DNA of 64,000 bases. Source: Arthrobacter sp. ATA002 (GTDB taxonomy: Bacteria > Actinomycetota > Actinomycetes > Actinomycetales > Micrococcaceae). This document shows, piece after piece, positions 55,282 to 64,000 of the stretch. The DNA is taken from assembly GCF_026898095.1 (NCBI RefSeq), contig NZ_CP114015.1, positions 868,001 through 932,000 of the forward strand. Reading direction: 5' to 3'. Under the pieces are notes generated by a model. The model made no database searches. It had not been told where the DNA came from and saw only the letters and a list, made by a program, of their open reading frames with translations. Each line of letters begins with the position of its first letter. Position 1 is the stretch's first letter. Made by a program: the position numbers and the translations under genes.

Positions 55282-55845
55282 ATGGCAACGCCAACAAAGG
55301 TAACGGCAGTTGAAGAAATCACCACCGATTTCAAGGAATCAACCGCTGCTGTCCTAACCGAATACCGCGGGCTCACCGTTGCACAGCTCAAGGAGCTGCG
55401 TCGTTCGCTCGGCCAGGACACCAAGTACTCGGTCGTCAAGAACACCCTGACTGGCATTGCAGCCAAGGAAGCCGGCATCGACGCGTTCGACGGCCAGCTT
55501 GCCGGCCCCACTGCAATCGCCTTCATCAAGGGTGACGCAGTTGCAGCTGCAAAGAGCCTGACGGATTTTGCCAAGACCAACCCGCAGCTGATCATCAAGA
55601 CCGGTGTTTTCGAGGGCAATGCCCTGGATGCATCCGGTGTTGCAGCCCTGGCTGCCCTTGAATCCCGTGAGCTCCAGCTTGCACGTGTGGCCGGTGTCCT
55701 CAAGGCACCGATGTCCATGCTGGCACGCTCGGTCGACGCCCTGCGCGTAAAGCTTGAAGAGGGAAGCGATTCTGCTCCCGCCGCGGAAGAGGCTCCGGCC
55801 GCCGCAGAAGAAGCTCCGGCCGCAGAAGCAGCCACCGAAGAGTAA
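55282..55845 (+). CDS. rplJ: 50S ribosomal protein L10
   Basis: 187 residues, ATG 55282 behind AAGGAGG. VEEITTDFKESTAAVLTEYR, GLTVAQLKELRRSLGQDTKY and SVVKNTLTGIAAKEAG are the L10 rRNA-binding part; ALESRELQLARVAGVLKAPM leads to the C-terminal helix that carries L7/L12 dimers, ending with an Ala/Glu-rich tail. Followed by rplL after 78 bases. Confidence 0.97.
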   Translation: MATPTKVTAVEEITTDFKESTAAVLTEYRGLTVAQLKELRRSLGQDTKYSVVKNTLTGIAAKEAGIDAFDGQLAGPTAIAFIKGDAVAAAKSLTDFAKTNPQLIIKTGVFEGNALDASGVAALAALESRELQLARVAGVLKAPMSMLARSVDALRVKLEEGSDSAPAAEEAPAAAEEAPAAEAATEE

Positions 55846-55923
55846 TCGCTCTTCCAATCCACACTCCGGTGCCGACGCACCACTAAGGTGCCCGCGCACC
55901 ACTTATAGGAAGGACGCCACCCC

Positions 55924-56298
55924 ATGGCGAAGCTGACCAACGAAGAGCTCATTGAAGCCTTCAAGGAACTGTCCATCATCGAGCTCTCCGACTTCGTGAA
56001 GCTCTTCGAAGAGACCTTCGACGTTACCGCTGCTGCTGTTGCAGTTGCCGGTCCCGCTGCAGGTGCCGCTGAAGCTGAAGACGAGAAGACTGAATTCGAC
56101 GTCATCCTCGAAGCTGCCGGCGACAAGAAGATCGCAGTCATCAAGGAAGTTCGTGCCCTGACTTCCCTGGGCCTGAAGGAAGCCAAGGACGTTGTGGACA
56201 GCGCCCCGAAGGCTGTCCTGGAAGGCGCTACGAAGGAAGCCGCAGAGAAGGCAAAGGAAGCCCTCGAGGCTGCCGGCGCCACGGTTACCGTCAAGTAG
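55924..56298 (+). CDS. rplL: 50S ribosomal protein L7/L12
   Basis: 124 residues. N-terminal dimerisation domain [20 protein letters not shown], Ala/Gly-rich hinge ([19 protein letters not shown]), and factor-binding domain [20 protein letters not shown] with [24 protein letters not shown] lies 9 bases before ATG. Strong terminator after it at 56334. Confidence 0.98.
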   Translation: MAKLTNEELIEAFKELSIIELSDFVKLFEETFDVTAAAVAVAGPAAGAAEAEDEKTEFDVILEAAGDKKIAVIKEVRALTSLGLKEAKDVVDSAPKAVLEGATKEAAEKAKEALEAAGATVTVK

Positions 56299-56333
56299 TA
56301 GTTTTTCCTTCGCGGCTCCGGCCGCGGATTCGG

Positions 56334-56364
56334 AAAGACCCCGTCCGTTATGGACGGGGTCTTT
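56334..56364. terminator. Terminator between rplL and the thiolase gene
   Basis: AAAGACCCCGTCC and GGACGGGGTCTTT pair over 13 bp around GTTAT; the A/T ends suit both strands. Confidence 0.9.
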
Positions 56365-56389
56365 CTGTATCCGGAGGTGTTCCGGGGAT

Positions 56390-57618
56390 TTAGGACGCCT
56401 CGCGCCAGAGCAGCAGGGCCTCACCCTGGCCCCCGCCACCGCAGAGGGCGACGGCTGCCCGGCCGGATCCGCGGCGCATCAGTTCGTGGGCAGCCGTCAG
56501 GGCCAGCCTGGCACCGGAAGCACCGATCGGGTGGCCAAGCGCGATGGCGCCGCCGTTCAGGTTGCACTGGTCAAGATCCATGCCCAGCTCGTTCAGTGAC
56601 TGGACGGCAACGGCCCCGAATGCCTCGTTGATTTCAATAAAGTCCAGGTCCGAGGCACTCCAGCCGGCACGGTCCAGGGCGGCGAAGACGGCATTGGACG
56701 GCTGGGAATGCAGCGTGTTGTCCGGTCCTGCCACCTGGCCTGGAACACCGACTACGGCGAGCACGTCGAGGGCATTCTCCTCGGCGTAGGCGCGGGTGGT
56801 GAGGATCAGGGCAGCGGCGCCGTCGGACAGCGGAGACGAATTCCCTGCCGTGATGGTGCCTTCGGGATCGAAGGCCGGGCGCAGGCCGGACAGCGTCTCG
56901 GGGGTGGTGTTCGGTCGAACACCCTCGTCTGTGGTGAGGATGAGCGGTTCGCCGCGGCGCTGGGGAACGGTGACCGGGACAATCTCCGCATCGAAGGTTC
57001 CGGCCGCCATCGCAGCTGCGGCCCTGCGGTGCGAGGCGGCGGCCACTTCATCCTGCTCGAGGCGCTTGATGGCCAGCTTGGTGTTGCCCCGCTCGGTGGA
57101 GATGCCCATGGAATCGTTGTCGAAGGCGTCCGTGAGCCCGTCGTGGGCCACCGAATCGAGCGCCGAGATGTTCCCGTAGTTCCAGCCATGGCGCGAACCC
57201 GGCAGCAGGTGCGGCCCGCGGGTCATGGACTCCTGGCCGCCGGCCACCACCACGGTGGCTTCGCCGCCGCGGATCAGGCGGGCCGCGTCAATGACGGCCG
57301 CAAGGCCCGACAGGCACACCTTGTTGATGGTGACGGCCGGAACGTTCCAGCCGATCCCGGCCTTGATGGAGGCCTGGCGGGCCGGGTTCTGGCCGCACCC
57401 GGCCTGGACCACGTGCCCCATGATGACGGCATTCACGTCCGCTGCACGAACGCGCGATTTTTCCAGGGCTCCGGCAATCGCGAAGGCACCGAGCTCCACC
57501 GCGGCAAGGGGGGCAAGCTGGCCGTTCAGCCGGCCCTGCGGAGTGCGGGCACCTCCAACGATGACCACATCGGTCGCGGCGGCTTGGCCTGTTGCGGCTT
57601 GGTCTGGGGGTTGCTCAT
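56390..57618 (-). CDS. Acetyl-CoA C-acetyltransferase / thiolase (N-terminus frame-broken near 57565)
   Basis: About 409 residues after repair. ATG 57618 gives MSNPQTKPQQAK; one base is missing before GCCGCCGCGACCGATGTGG near 57565, and VVIVGGARTPQGRLNGQL follows. Catalytic residues: nucleophile Cys in INKVCLSGLAAVIDAARLI, His in NGGAIALGHPIGASGARL, second Cys replaced in context VALCGGGGQGEA (Cys present). Biosynthetic-type thiolases join two acetyl-CoA; degradative ones act in beta-oxidation; sequence alone does not decide. It lies on the opposite strand between rplL and rpoB. The unbroken part is 56390-57568. Confidence 0.88.
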
Positions 57619-57795
57619 GGCCGAAATTCCACTTTCGTCGTTGGCTGCCGGGTCAGGGCCGGCGGCATTCGGTGCGTGCCCGGCGGTGAGCACGGTTGCG
57701 GCGCTGGAACAAGGGTACGCCAACGTGCCGGGCCCGGGGAGAGCCGCGTCACGCCGCCTGGAGTCCTGTGCACCTCCGGCACCTCCAAACCGGGG

Positions 57796-57810
57796 ATCGT
57801 ACGGTACGAT
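57796..57810. promoter_or_regulatory. Palindromic candidate operator
   Basis: ATCGTACGGTACGAT is a perfect 7+1+7 palindrome, of the kind bound by TetR-family repressors. It lies 178 bases before the thiolase start. No TetR gene is adjacent. Confidence 0.4.
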
Positions 57811-57954
57811 GTTTGTATCCGATGCGTCAGCGGTGCGCCGGTGTTGCCTGCAGCTCCCCGTTCCACGGTGGTCCGGTGGTCGAATTCGAAGCGAATTCCA
57901 GCCCACTCCGACCGGAACCGGCGGGTCGAGCTCTGTAGGGGTTGCCGGACCGGG

Positions 57955-57960
57955 TAGACT
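57955..57960 (+). promoter_or_regulatory. Candidate -10 box of the rpoB promoter
   Basis: TAGACT, the same -10 form seen before other genes in the window (9879, 45292). No good -35 was found at 17-18 bases. Confidence 0.35.
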
Positions 57961-58156
57961 TGTATGCCCACAATGCCCTATAGTTAATATTTGCTTCCCT
58001 CTCTTAACCTTCAGCCTTCATATAGCGGTGGGCTTTGTCCTGTGCCTGGCAGCGTTTCGCGCGCCCGGCGGGATGCAAGGACGCACGCGGACCAGGTCCG
58101 TTCTGTGCAGAGAAGGAGGCGCGAAACACGCCTGAAGGTCTGTGGAAGGATCCCTC

Positions 58157-61100
58157 TTGGTCGCCTCGAGCACCTCTAATAATGCAACCGCTAACATCCC
58201 GGAGAACATCGCTCCCCGGATTTCATTCGCAAAGATTCACGAACCGCTTGACGTTCCCAATCTTCTTGCCCTGCAGACCGACAGCTTTGACTGGCTGGTC
58301 GGCAACGAGCGCTGGAAGGCGCGCGTGGAACAGGCCAAGCAGACCGGGGAACAGGGCATTGCCACCACCTCCGGACTGGCTGACATCTTCGAGGAAATCT
58401 CCCCGATTGAAGACTTCCAGGGCACCATGTCCCTGAGCTTCACCGAGCCGGAATTTGCCGACCCGAAGTACACCATGGCCGAGTGCAAGGACCGGGACGC
58501 AACGTACTCGGCTCCGCTGTACGTTAAAGCCGAATTCATGAACAACAACACGGGCGAAATCAAGCAGCAGACCGTGTTCATGGGCGACTTCCCGCTGATG
58601 ACAGACAAGGGAACGTTCGTCATCAACGGCACCGAGCGTGTCGTTGTTTCCCAGCTGGTCCGTTCGCCGGGTGCCTACTTCGAGCGCACCGCGGACAAGA
58701 CCAGCGACAAGGACATCTACACCGCGAAGATCATTCCTTCCCGCGGTGCCTGGTTCGAACTCGAAATTGACAAGCGCGACCAGGTCGGCGTCCGCCTCGA
58801 CCGCAAGCGCAAGCAGTCCGTCACCGTCCTGCTCAAGGCCCTGGGCTGGACCGAAGGCCAGATCCTCGAGACCTTCGGCGAATACGACTCCATCCGCGCC
58901 ACGCTGGAGAAGGACCCCACGGAAACCCGTGAGGATGCCCTGCTGGACATCTACCGCAAGCTCCGTCCGGGCGAGCCGCCCACGGTCGAGGCTGCCCAGA
59001 CCCTGCTGGACAACCTGTACTTCAACCCGAAGCGCTACGACCTGGCCAAGGTTGGCCGCTACAAGATCAACCGCAAGCTCGGCATCGACAAGCCGCTGAC
59101 GGACTCCGACGCTTCGGTCCTGAACAACGATGACATCGTTGCCATGATCAAGTTCCTGGTTGCCCTGCACGCCGGCGAGAAGACCGTCCCTGGCAAGCGC
59201 AACGGCGAGGACGTCGACATCCGCGTCGAGGTTGACGACATCGACCACTTCGGCAACCGCCGCATCCGCGCCGTCGGCGAACTCATCGAGAACCAGATCC
59301 GCACGGGCCTGTCCCGTATGGAGCGCGTTGTCCGTGAGCGCATGACCACCCAGGACGTCGAAGCGATCACGCCGCAGACGCTGATCAACATCCGTCCGGT
59401 CGTGGCCGCGATCAAGGAGTTCTTCGGAACCTCCCAGCTTTCGCAGTTCATGGACCAGAACAACCCGCTCGCCGGACTGACGCACAAGCGCCGCCTGTCC
59501 GCGCTGGGCCCGGGTGGTCTGTCCCGTGACCGCGCAGGCATGGAAGTCCGGGACGTCCACCCCTCGCACTACGGCCGCATGTGCCCCATCGAAACCCCTG
59601 AAGGCCCGAACATTGGCCTGATCGGTTCGCTGGCCTCCTACGCCCGGATCAACGCCTTCGGTTTCATTGAAACCCCGTACCGCAAGGTCATCAACGGTGT
59701 CGTCACCGACCAGGTTGACTACCTGACGGCCGATGACGAAGTGGAGCGGACCATTGCCCAGGCAAACGCCCCGCTGCGCGAAGACCAGCACTTCGCCGAG
59801 GACCTCGTCCTCGTCCGTGCCCGCGGCGGTTCCGGCGAGCCCGTCCTCGTTGAGCCCGAAGGCGTCGAGTACATGGACGTCTCCCCGCGCCAGATGGTGT
59901 CGGTGGCCACGGCCCTGATTCCGTTCCTGGAACACGATGACGCCAACCGCGCCCTGATGGGTGCGAACATGCAGCGCCAGGCCGTGCCGCTGCTCCGTTC
60001 CGAGCGCCCTGTGGTGGGTACCGGCATGGAGAAGTACGCCGCCGTCGACGCCGGGGACTCCGTCACCGCCGTCAAGCCCGGTGTCGTCACCGAGGTCTCC
60101 GCCGAGCTCGTTACCGTCATGAACGACGACGGCACCGAGTCCAACTACCCGATCATGAAGTTCGCGCGCTCCAACCAGGGCAACGCGTACAACCAGCGGG
60201 TACTGGTCGCCGAAGGCGCACGCGTCGAGGTAAACAGCATCATCGCCGACGGCCCCTCCACGGACCAGGGCGAACTGGCACTGGGTAAGAACCTGCTCGT
60301 GGCATTCATGTCATGGGAAGGCCACAACTACGAGGATGCGATCATCCTCTCCCAGCGCATGGTCTCGGACGACGTCCTGACCTCCATCCACATCGAGGAG
60401 CACGAAGTCGATGCCCGCGACACCAAGCTTGGTGCCGAGGAAATCACCCGCGACATCCCCAATGTGTCGGAGGAAGTGCTCTCCCAGCTGGACGAGCGCG
60501 GCATCATCCACATCGGTGCCGAGGTGGAAGCCGGCGACATCCTGGTTGGCCGCGTCACCCCCAAGGGCGAAACGGAACTGACCCCGGAAGAGCGGCTGCT
60601 GCGCGCCATCTTCGGCGAGAAGAGCCGCGAAGTCCGCGACACGTCCCTGAAGGTACCCCACGGGGAGTCCGGCACGGTCATCGGTGTCCGCATCTTCGAC
60701 CGTGACAACGACGACGAGCTGCCCCCGGGCGTGAACCAGCTGGTGCGCGTCTACGTGGCGCACAAGCGCAAGATCACGGACGGCGACAAGCTGGCCGGCC
60801 GCCACGGCAACAAGGGTGTTATCTCCAAGATCCTTCCGGTCGAGGACATGCCCTTCATGGAAGACGGAACCCCCGTCGACATCGTCCTGAACCCGCTGGG
60901 TGTTCCGGGTCGAATGAACGTCGGCCAGGTCCTGGAAATCCACCTGGGCTGGGCTGCCAAGCAGGGCTGGAAGATCGACGGCAATCCGGAGTGGGTCCAG
61001 AACCTGCCGGAACTGCCGCGTGAAACCGGTCCGACGACGGTTGCCACCCCGGTGTTCGACGGTGCCAGTGAAGATGAAATCACCGGTCTGCTCGATTCCA

Positions 61101-61657
61101 CCAACGTGACCCGCGACGGCAACCGCCTGATCGGCGCTTCCGGCAAGGCACGGATGTTCGACGGCCGCTCCGGCCAGCCGTTCCCGGAGCCCATTTCCGT
61201 GGGCTACATGTACATCCTGAAGCTGCACCACCTTGTGGACGACAAGATCCACGCACGCTCCACCGGTCCGTACTCCATGATCACGCAGCAGCCGCTGGGT
61301 GGTAAGGCGCAGTTCGGTGGCCAGCGCTTCGGTGAAATGGAAGTCTGGGCCCTGGAAGCGTACGGCGCCGCCTACACGCTGCAGGAACTGCTCACGATCA
61401 AGTCCGATGACATCCACGGCCGTGTGAAGGTCTACGAAGCCATCGTCAAGGGCGAGAACATCCCGGAGCCGGGTGTTCCGGAGTCCTTCAAGGTGCTCAT
61501 CAAGGAAATGCAGTCGCTCTGCCTGAATGTGGAAGTACTCTCCACCGAGGGCAACACGATTGAAATGCGTGACTCGGATGAAGAAGTCTTCCGGGCCGCG
61601 GAGGAACTGGGTATCGATCTGTCCCGCGCAGAGCCCAGCTCCGTCGAAGAGGTTTAG
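58157..61657 (+). CDS. rpoB: DNA-directed RNA polymerase subunit beta
   Basis: 1166 residues from TTG 58157, preceded at 6 bases by GGAAGGA; the GTG at 58142 overlaps that site and is less likely. Length fits actinobacterial RpoB. The rifampicin region reads [20 protein letters not shown] then [10 protein letters not shown], with Asp, His and Ser at the usual resistance positions, so it is wild type. C-terminal landmarks: [40 protein letters not shown] and [20 protein letters not shown]. Core catalytic subunit; rpoC follows after 190 bases with a SD-less, GC-rich then AT-rich gap. Confidence 0.99.
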   Translation: MVASSTSNNATANIPENIAPRISFAKIHEPLDVPNLLALQTDSFDWLVGNERWKARVEQAKQTGEQGIATTSGLADIFEEISPIEDFQGTMSLSFTEPEFADPKYTMAECKDRDATYSAPLYVKAEFMNNNTGEIKQQTVFMGDFPLMTDKGTFVINGTERVVVSQLVRSPGAYFERTADKTSDKDIYTAKIIPSRGAWFELEIDKRDQVGVRLDRKRKQSVTVLLKALGWTEGQILETFGEYDSIRATLEKDPTETREDALLDIYRKLRPGEPPTVEAAQTLLDNLYFNPKRYDLAKVGRYKINRKLGIDKPLTDSDASVLNNDDIVAMIKFLVALHAGEKTVPGKRNGEDVDIRVEVDDIDHFGNRRIRAVGELIENQIRTGLSRMERVVRERMTTQDVEAITPQTLINIRPVVAAIKEFFGTSQLSQFMDQNNPLAGLTHKRRLSALGPGGLSRDRAGMEVRDVHPSHYGRMCPIETPEGPNIGLIGSLASYARINAFGFIETPYRKVINGVVTDQVDYLTADDEVERTIAQANAPLREDQHFAEDLVLVRARGGSGEPVLVEPEGVEYMDVSPRQMVSVATALIPFLEHDDANRALMGANMQRQAVPLLRSERPVVGTGMEKYAAVDAGDSVTAVKPGVVTEVSAELVTVMNDDGTESNYPIMKFARSNQGNAYNQRVLVAEGARVEVNSIIADGPSTDQGELALGKNLLVAFMSWEGHNYEDAIILSQRMVSDDVLTSIHIEEHEVDARDTKLGAEEITRDIPNVSEEVLSQLDERGIIHIGAEVEAGDILVGRVTPKGETELTPEERLLRAIFGEKSREVRDTSLKVPHGESGTVIGVRIFDRDNDDELPPGVNQLVRVYVAHKRKITDGDKLAGRHGNKGVISKILPVEDMPFMEDGTPVDIVLNPLGVPGRMNVGQVLEIHLGWAAKQGWKIDGNPEWVQNLPELPRETGPTTVATPVFDGASEDEITGLLDSTNVTRDGNRLIGASGKARMFDGRSGQPFPEPISVGYMYILKLHHLVDDKIHARSTGPYSMITQQPLGGKAQFGGQRFGEMEVWALEAYGAAYTLQELLTIKSDDIHGRVKVYEAIVKGENIPEPGVPESFKVLIKEMQSLCLNVEVLSTEGNTIEMRDSDEEVFRAAEELGIDLSRAEPSSVEEV

Positions 61658-61847
61658 CCATATCACCGTCCCGGCCGGCGCCGGGACGGTCCGGAACGGC
61701 GGCAACGAAATTCCGCGGCTCGCAAGCTCGCAACGGAATATTAAAGCCGCCTAACCCGGACCGCCTGGCGCCGGTGGGATGGTCACCTAGAGCTCTTTCC
61801 GTACCCCGAGACATTCAGATTTAGAGAACAAGAGAGAACAGGGACCC

Positions 61848-64000
61848 ATGTCCAACGATTCCACGTTCGGCCTCATGCGTATCGGCCTTGCCACTGCGGA
61901 TGAAATCCGCGGCTGGTCTTACGGCGAAGTCAAGAAGCCGGAAACCATCAACTACCGAACCCTGAAGCCGGAGAAGGACGGTCTTTTCTGCGAAAAGATC
62001 TTCGGTCCGTCCCGTGACTGGGAGTGCTACTGCGGTAAGTACAAGCGCGTGCGCTTCAAGGGCATCATCTGTGAGCGCTGCGGCGTCGAGGTTACCCGCG
62101 CCAAGGTTCGCCGCGAGCGCATGGGCCACATTGAGCTCGCCGCCCCCGTAACCCACATCTGGTACTTCAAGGGTGTTCCGTCCCGCCTGGGCTACCTGCT
62201 GGACCTGGCGCCGAAGGACCTGGAGAAGGTCATTTACTTCGCCGCTTACATGATCACCTCGGTTGACGAAGAAAACCGCCACGCGGAACTTCCGAACCTG
62301 CAGGCTGAACACGACCTGGAGCGCAAGCACCTCGTCGACCAGCGCGACTCCGATATTGCTGCCATTGCCAAGGACCTCGAAGGCGAGATTGCCCGCCTCG
62401 AGGGCGAAGGCGCCAAGGCTGCCGACAAGAAGAAGGCCCGCGACTCCGCCGACCGCCAGATGGCCAAGGTCCGCCGCGACGCCGACAACAACATCGAGCG
62501 CCTCGAGCAGGTTTGGGAACGCTTCAAGAACCTCAAGGTCGGCGACCTCGAGGGCGATGAGGGCCTGTACCGCGAACTGCGTGACCGCTACGGCCTGTAC
62601 TTCGAAGGCTCCATGGGTGCCGAAGCCATCAAGCAGCGCCTTGAGGACTTCGACATGCAGGCTGAGTCCGAGCTGCTGCGCGACATCATCCAGAACGGCA
62701 AGGGCCAGCGCAAGACGCGTGCCCTGAAGCGCCTGAAGGTTGTCAACGCCTTCCTGACCACGACCAACAGCCCGCTCGGCATGGTCCTGGACGCAGTTCC
62801 GGTGATCCCGCCGGAACTGCGCCCGATGGTTCAGCTCGACGGCGGACGTTTCGCGACGTCCGACCTCAACGACCTGTACCGCCGCGTGATCAACCGCAAC
62901 AACCGCCTGAAGCGCCTGCTGGACCTCGGTGCCCCCGAGATCATCGTGAACAACGAAAAGCGCATGCTCCAGGAAGCTGTTGACTCCCTGTTCGACAACG
63001 GCCGCCGCGGCCGTCCGGTCACCGGTCCGGGCAACCGTCCGCTGAAGTCGCTCTCCGACATGCTCAAGGGCAAGCAGGGACGTTTCCGCCAGAACCTGCT
63101 GGGTAAGCGTGTTGACTACTCCGGCCGTTCCGTCATCGTTGTTGGCCCGCAGCTGAAGCTGCACCAGTGCGGTCTGCCCAAGCAGATGGCCCTGGAGCTC
63201 TTCAAGCCGTTCGTGATGAAGCGCCTGGTTGACCTCAACCACGCACAGAACATCAAGAGCGCCAAGCGCATGGTCGAGCGTTTCCGCCCGCAGGTCTGGG
63301 ACGTGCTGGAAGAGATCATCACCGAACACCCGGTGCTGCTCAACCGTGCACCCACCCTGCACCGCCTCGGTATCCAGGCCTTCGAGCCGCAGCTCGTTGA
63401 GGGCAAGGCCCTTCAGCTGCACCCGCTGGTCTGCGGCGCGTTCAATGCTGACTTCGACGGTGACCAGATGGCAGTGCACCTGCCGCTGAGCCCCGAAGCC
63501 CAGGCTGAAGCACGCATCCTGATGCTGTCCTCGAACAACATCCTGAAGCCGTCCGACGGCCGCCCGGTGACCCTGCCGTCGCAGGATATGATCATCGGCC
63601 TGCACCACCTCACCACCAAGAAGGAAGGCGCAGCAGGCGAGGGCCGGTTCTTCACGACGCCGTCCGAAGCCCTGATGGCGTACGACCTTGGTGAGCTGGA
63701 CCTGAACGCCCAGATCAGCATGCGCCTGGAAGGCTTCGTGCCCTCCGCCGACCGTCCGGCCCCGGAAGGCTGGGAAGAAGGCACTCCCGCCCTCATCCAG
63801 ACCTCCCTCGGCCAGGTCATCTTCAACCAGGCACTGCCCTCGGATTACCCGTGGGTCGAGAAGGTTGCCGATAAGGGCCAGCTGTCAGCGATCGTGAACG
63901 ACCTGGCTGAGCGCTACCCGAAGGTCATTACGGCGGCAACGCTGGATAACCTGAAGGACGCCGGTTTCTACTGGGCCACCCGCTCGGGCGTTACCGTTGC
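61848..64000 (+). CDS. rpoC: DNA-directed RNA polymerase subunit beta' (3' partial)
   Basis: The frame is open from ATG 61848 to the window end, 717 codons. N-terminal zinc site [20 protein letters not shown], followed by [20 protein letters not shown]. An actinobacterial coiled insert follows at about 150-235 ([20 protein letters not shown] and on). The clamp [20 protein letters not shown] and the catalytic Mg loop [16 protein letters not shown] near residue 540 are intact, as are [20 protein letters not shown]. The last third of the subunit lies outside the window. Confidence 0.98.
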   Translation, partial: MSNDSTFGLMRIGLATADEIRGWSYGEVKKPETINYRTLKPEKDGLFCEKIFGPSRDWECYCGKYKRVRFKGIICERCGVEVTRAKVRRERMGHIELAAPVTHIWYFKGVPSRLGYLLDLAPKDLEKVIYFAAYMITSVDEENRHAELPNLQAEHDLERKHLVDQRDSDIAAIAKDLEGEIARLEGEGAKAADKKKARDSADRQMAKVRRDADNNIERLEQVWERFKNLKVGDLEGDEGLYRELRDRYGLYFEGSMGAEAIKQRLEDFDMQAESELLRDIIQNGKGQRKTRALKRLKVVNAFLTTTNSPLGMVLDAVPVIPPELRPMVQLDGGRFATSDLNDLYRRVINRNNRLKRLLDLGAPEIIVNNEKRMLQEAVDSLFDNGRRGRPVTGPGNRPLKSLSDMLKGKQGRFRQNLLGKRVDYSGRSVIVVGPQLKLHQCGLPKQMALELFKPFVMKRLVDLNHAQNIKSAKRMVERFRPQVWDVLEEIITEHPVLLNRAPTLHRLGIQAFEPQLVEGKALQLHPLVCGAFNADFDGDQMAVHLPLSPEAQAEARILMLSSNNILKPSDGRPVTLPSQDMIIGLHHLTTKKEGAAGEGRFFTTPSEALMAYDLGELDLNAQISMRLEGFVPSADRPAPEGWEEGTPALIQTSLGQVIFNQALPSDYPWVEKVADKGQLSAIVNDLAERYPKVITAATLDNLKDAGFYWATRSGVTV

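Larger units (their letters stand above)
57619..58156. other. Intergenic region between thiolase and rpoB
   Basis: About 540 bases. The first half is GC-rich with no supported gene; an exact 15-base palindrome lies at 57796-57810. A TAGACT box at 57955-57960 and an AT-rich stretch (TATAGTTAATATTTGC, then TCATATAGC) from 57980 mark the rpoB promoter area, giving a leader of about 190 bases. The last 70 bases contain GAGAAGGAGGCG, a ribosome-site-like sequence with no in-frame rpoB start. Confidence 0.5.

Noticed and set aside
59440..59520. Rifampicin-resistance changes in rpoB
   Set aside because: The residues at the usual resistance positions (Asp, His, Ser) are the sensitive ones.
58223..63608. 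Long minus-strand open frames across rpoB and rpoC
   Set aside because: Same antisense effect; the plus-strand products are unambiguous.

Overview
The window is high-GC actinobacterial chromosome, most likely from the Arthrobacter group of the Micrococcaceae. Pointers are a mycothiol synthase gene, a GlnR-type OmpR regulator, PspC/histidine-kinase clusters, GTG and TTG starts with 4-nt stop/start overlaps, G/C-ending codons, and the order secE-nusG-rplK-rplA ... rplJ-rplL ... rpoB-rpoC.

Layout. 0-9.8 kb: the end of a formaldehyde dehydrogenase, an ammonium transporter with a C-terminal P-II-like domain, a ThuA/oxidoreductase pair, an HhH-GPD DNA glycosylase, the transsulfuration pair cbs-metB, and an amidohydrolase with a small membrane protein. 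9.9-17.7 kb: a GT87 mannosyltransferase, a DUF559 nuclease-like protein set among short repeats, a MOSC protein, a DEAD-box helicase with a long leader, a Ser/Thr kinase-GAF fusion, and tRNA-Thr and tRNA-Met. 18-27.6 kb: a MinD/ParA-like ATPase, a DJ-1/PfpI protein, DUF2797, a HadA/HadB-like dehydratase pair with murB, the thyA-folA-asd operon, and ferritin. 27.8-29 kb: a complete IS30-family element between copies of the same short repeat. 29.2-34.4 kb: glnR-mshD-ppk-mutT1. 34.5-39.5 kb: membrane proteins, a nitrobindin-like protein, YgfZ-like, ankyrin and GNAT proteins, and pfkA. 39.6-43.8 kb: a divergent PspC envelope-stress cluster with a NarL-type two-component pair. 43.8-48.2 kb: an aminotransferase, then tRNA-Trp-secE-nusG-rplK-rplA. 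48.2-55 kb: a GNAT gene and a four-carbon acid-sugar catabolic cluster (FadR-type regulator, DUF1537 kinase, dehydrogenase, GntP permease, class II aldolase) lying between rplA and rplJ. 55-64 kb: an L10-type leader, rplJ-rplL, a thiolase on the other strand, rpoB and the start of rpoC.

At least sixteen otherwise normal genes are split by small indels, nearly all one-base losses in short C or G runs (among them secE, ppk, folA, glnR, a histidine kinase and its response regulator). Two or more of these are essential or universally kept. The simplest reading is uncorrected homopolymer error in the assembly, not gene decay. I give the reconstructed full extents and mark the break in each.

The most interesting structures are a dispersed repeat with a GAGTGTCGG core, arranged in inverted pairs around the DUF559 gene and around the IS30 element; the Amt-P-II fusion in a genome stretch that also carries glnR; and the acid-sugar cluster, which has a fructose-bisphosphate-type class II aldolase where the known pathways use a different decarboxylase family.
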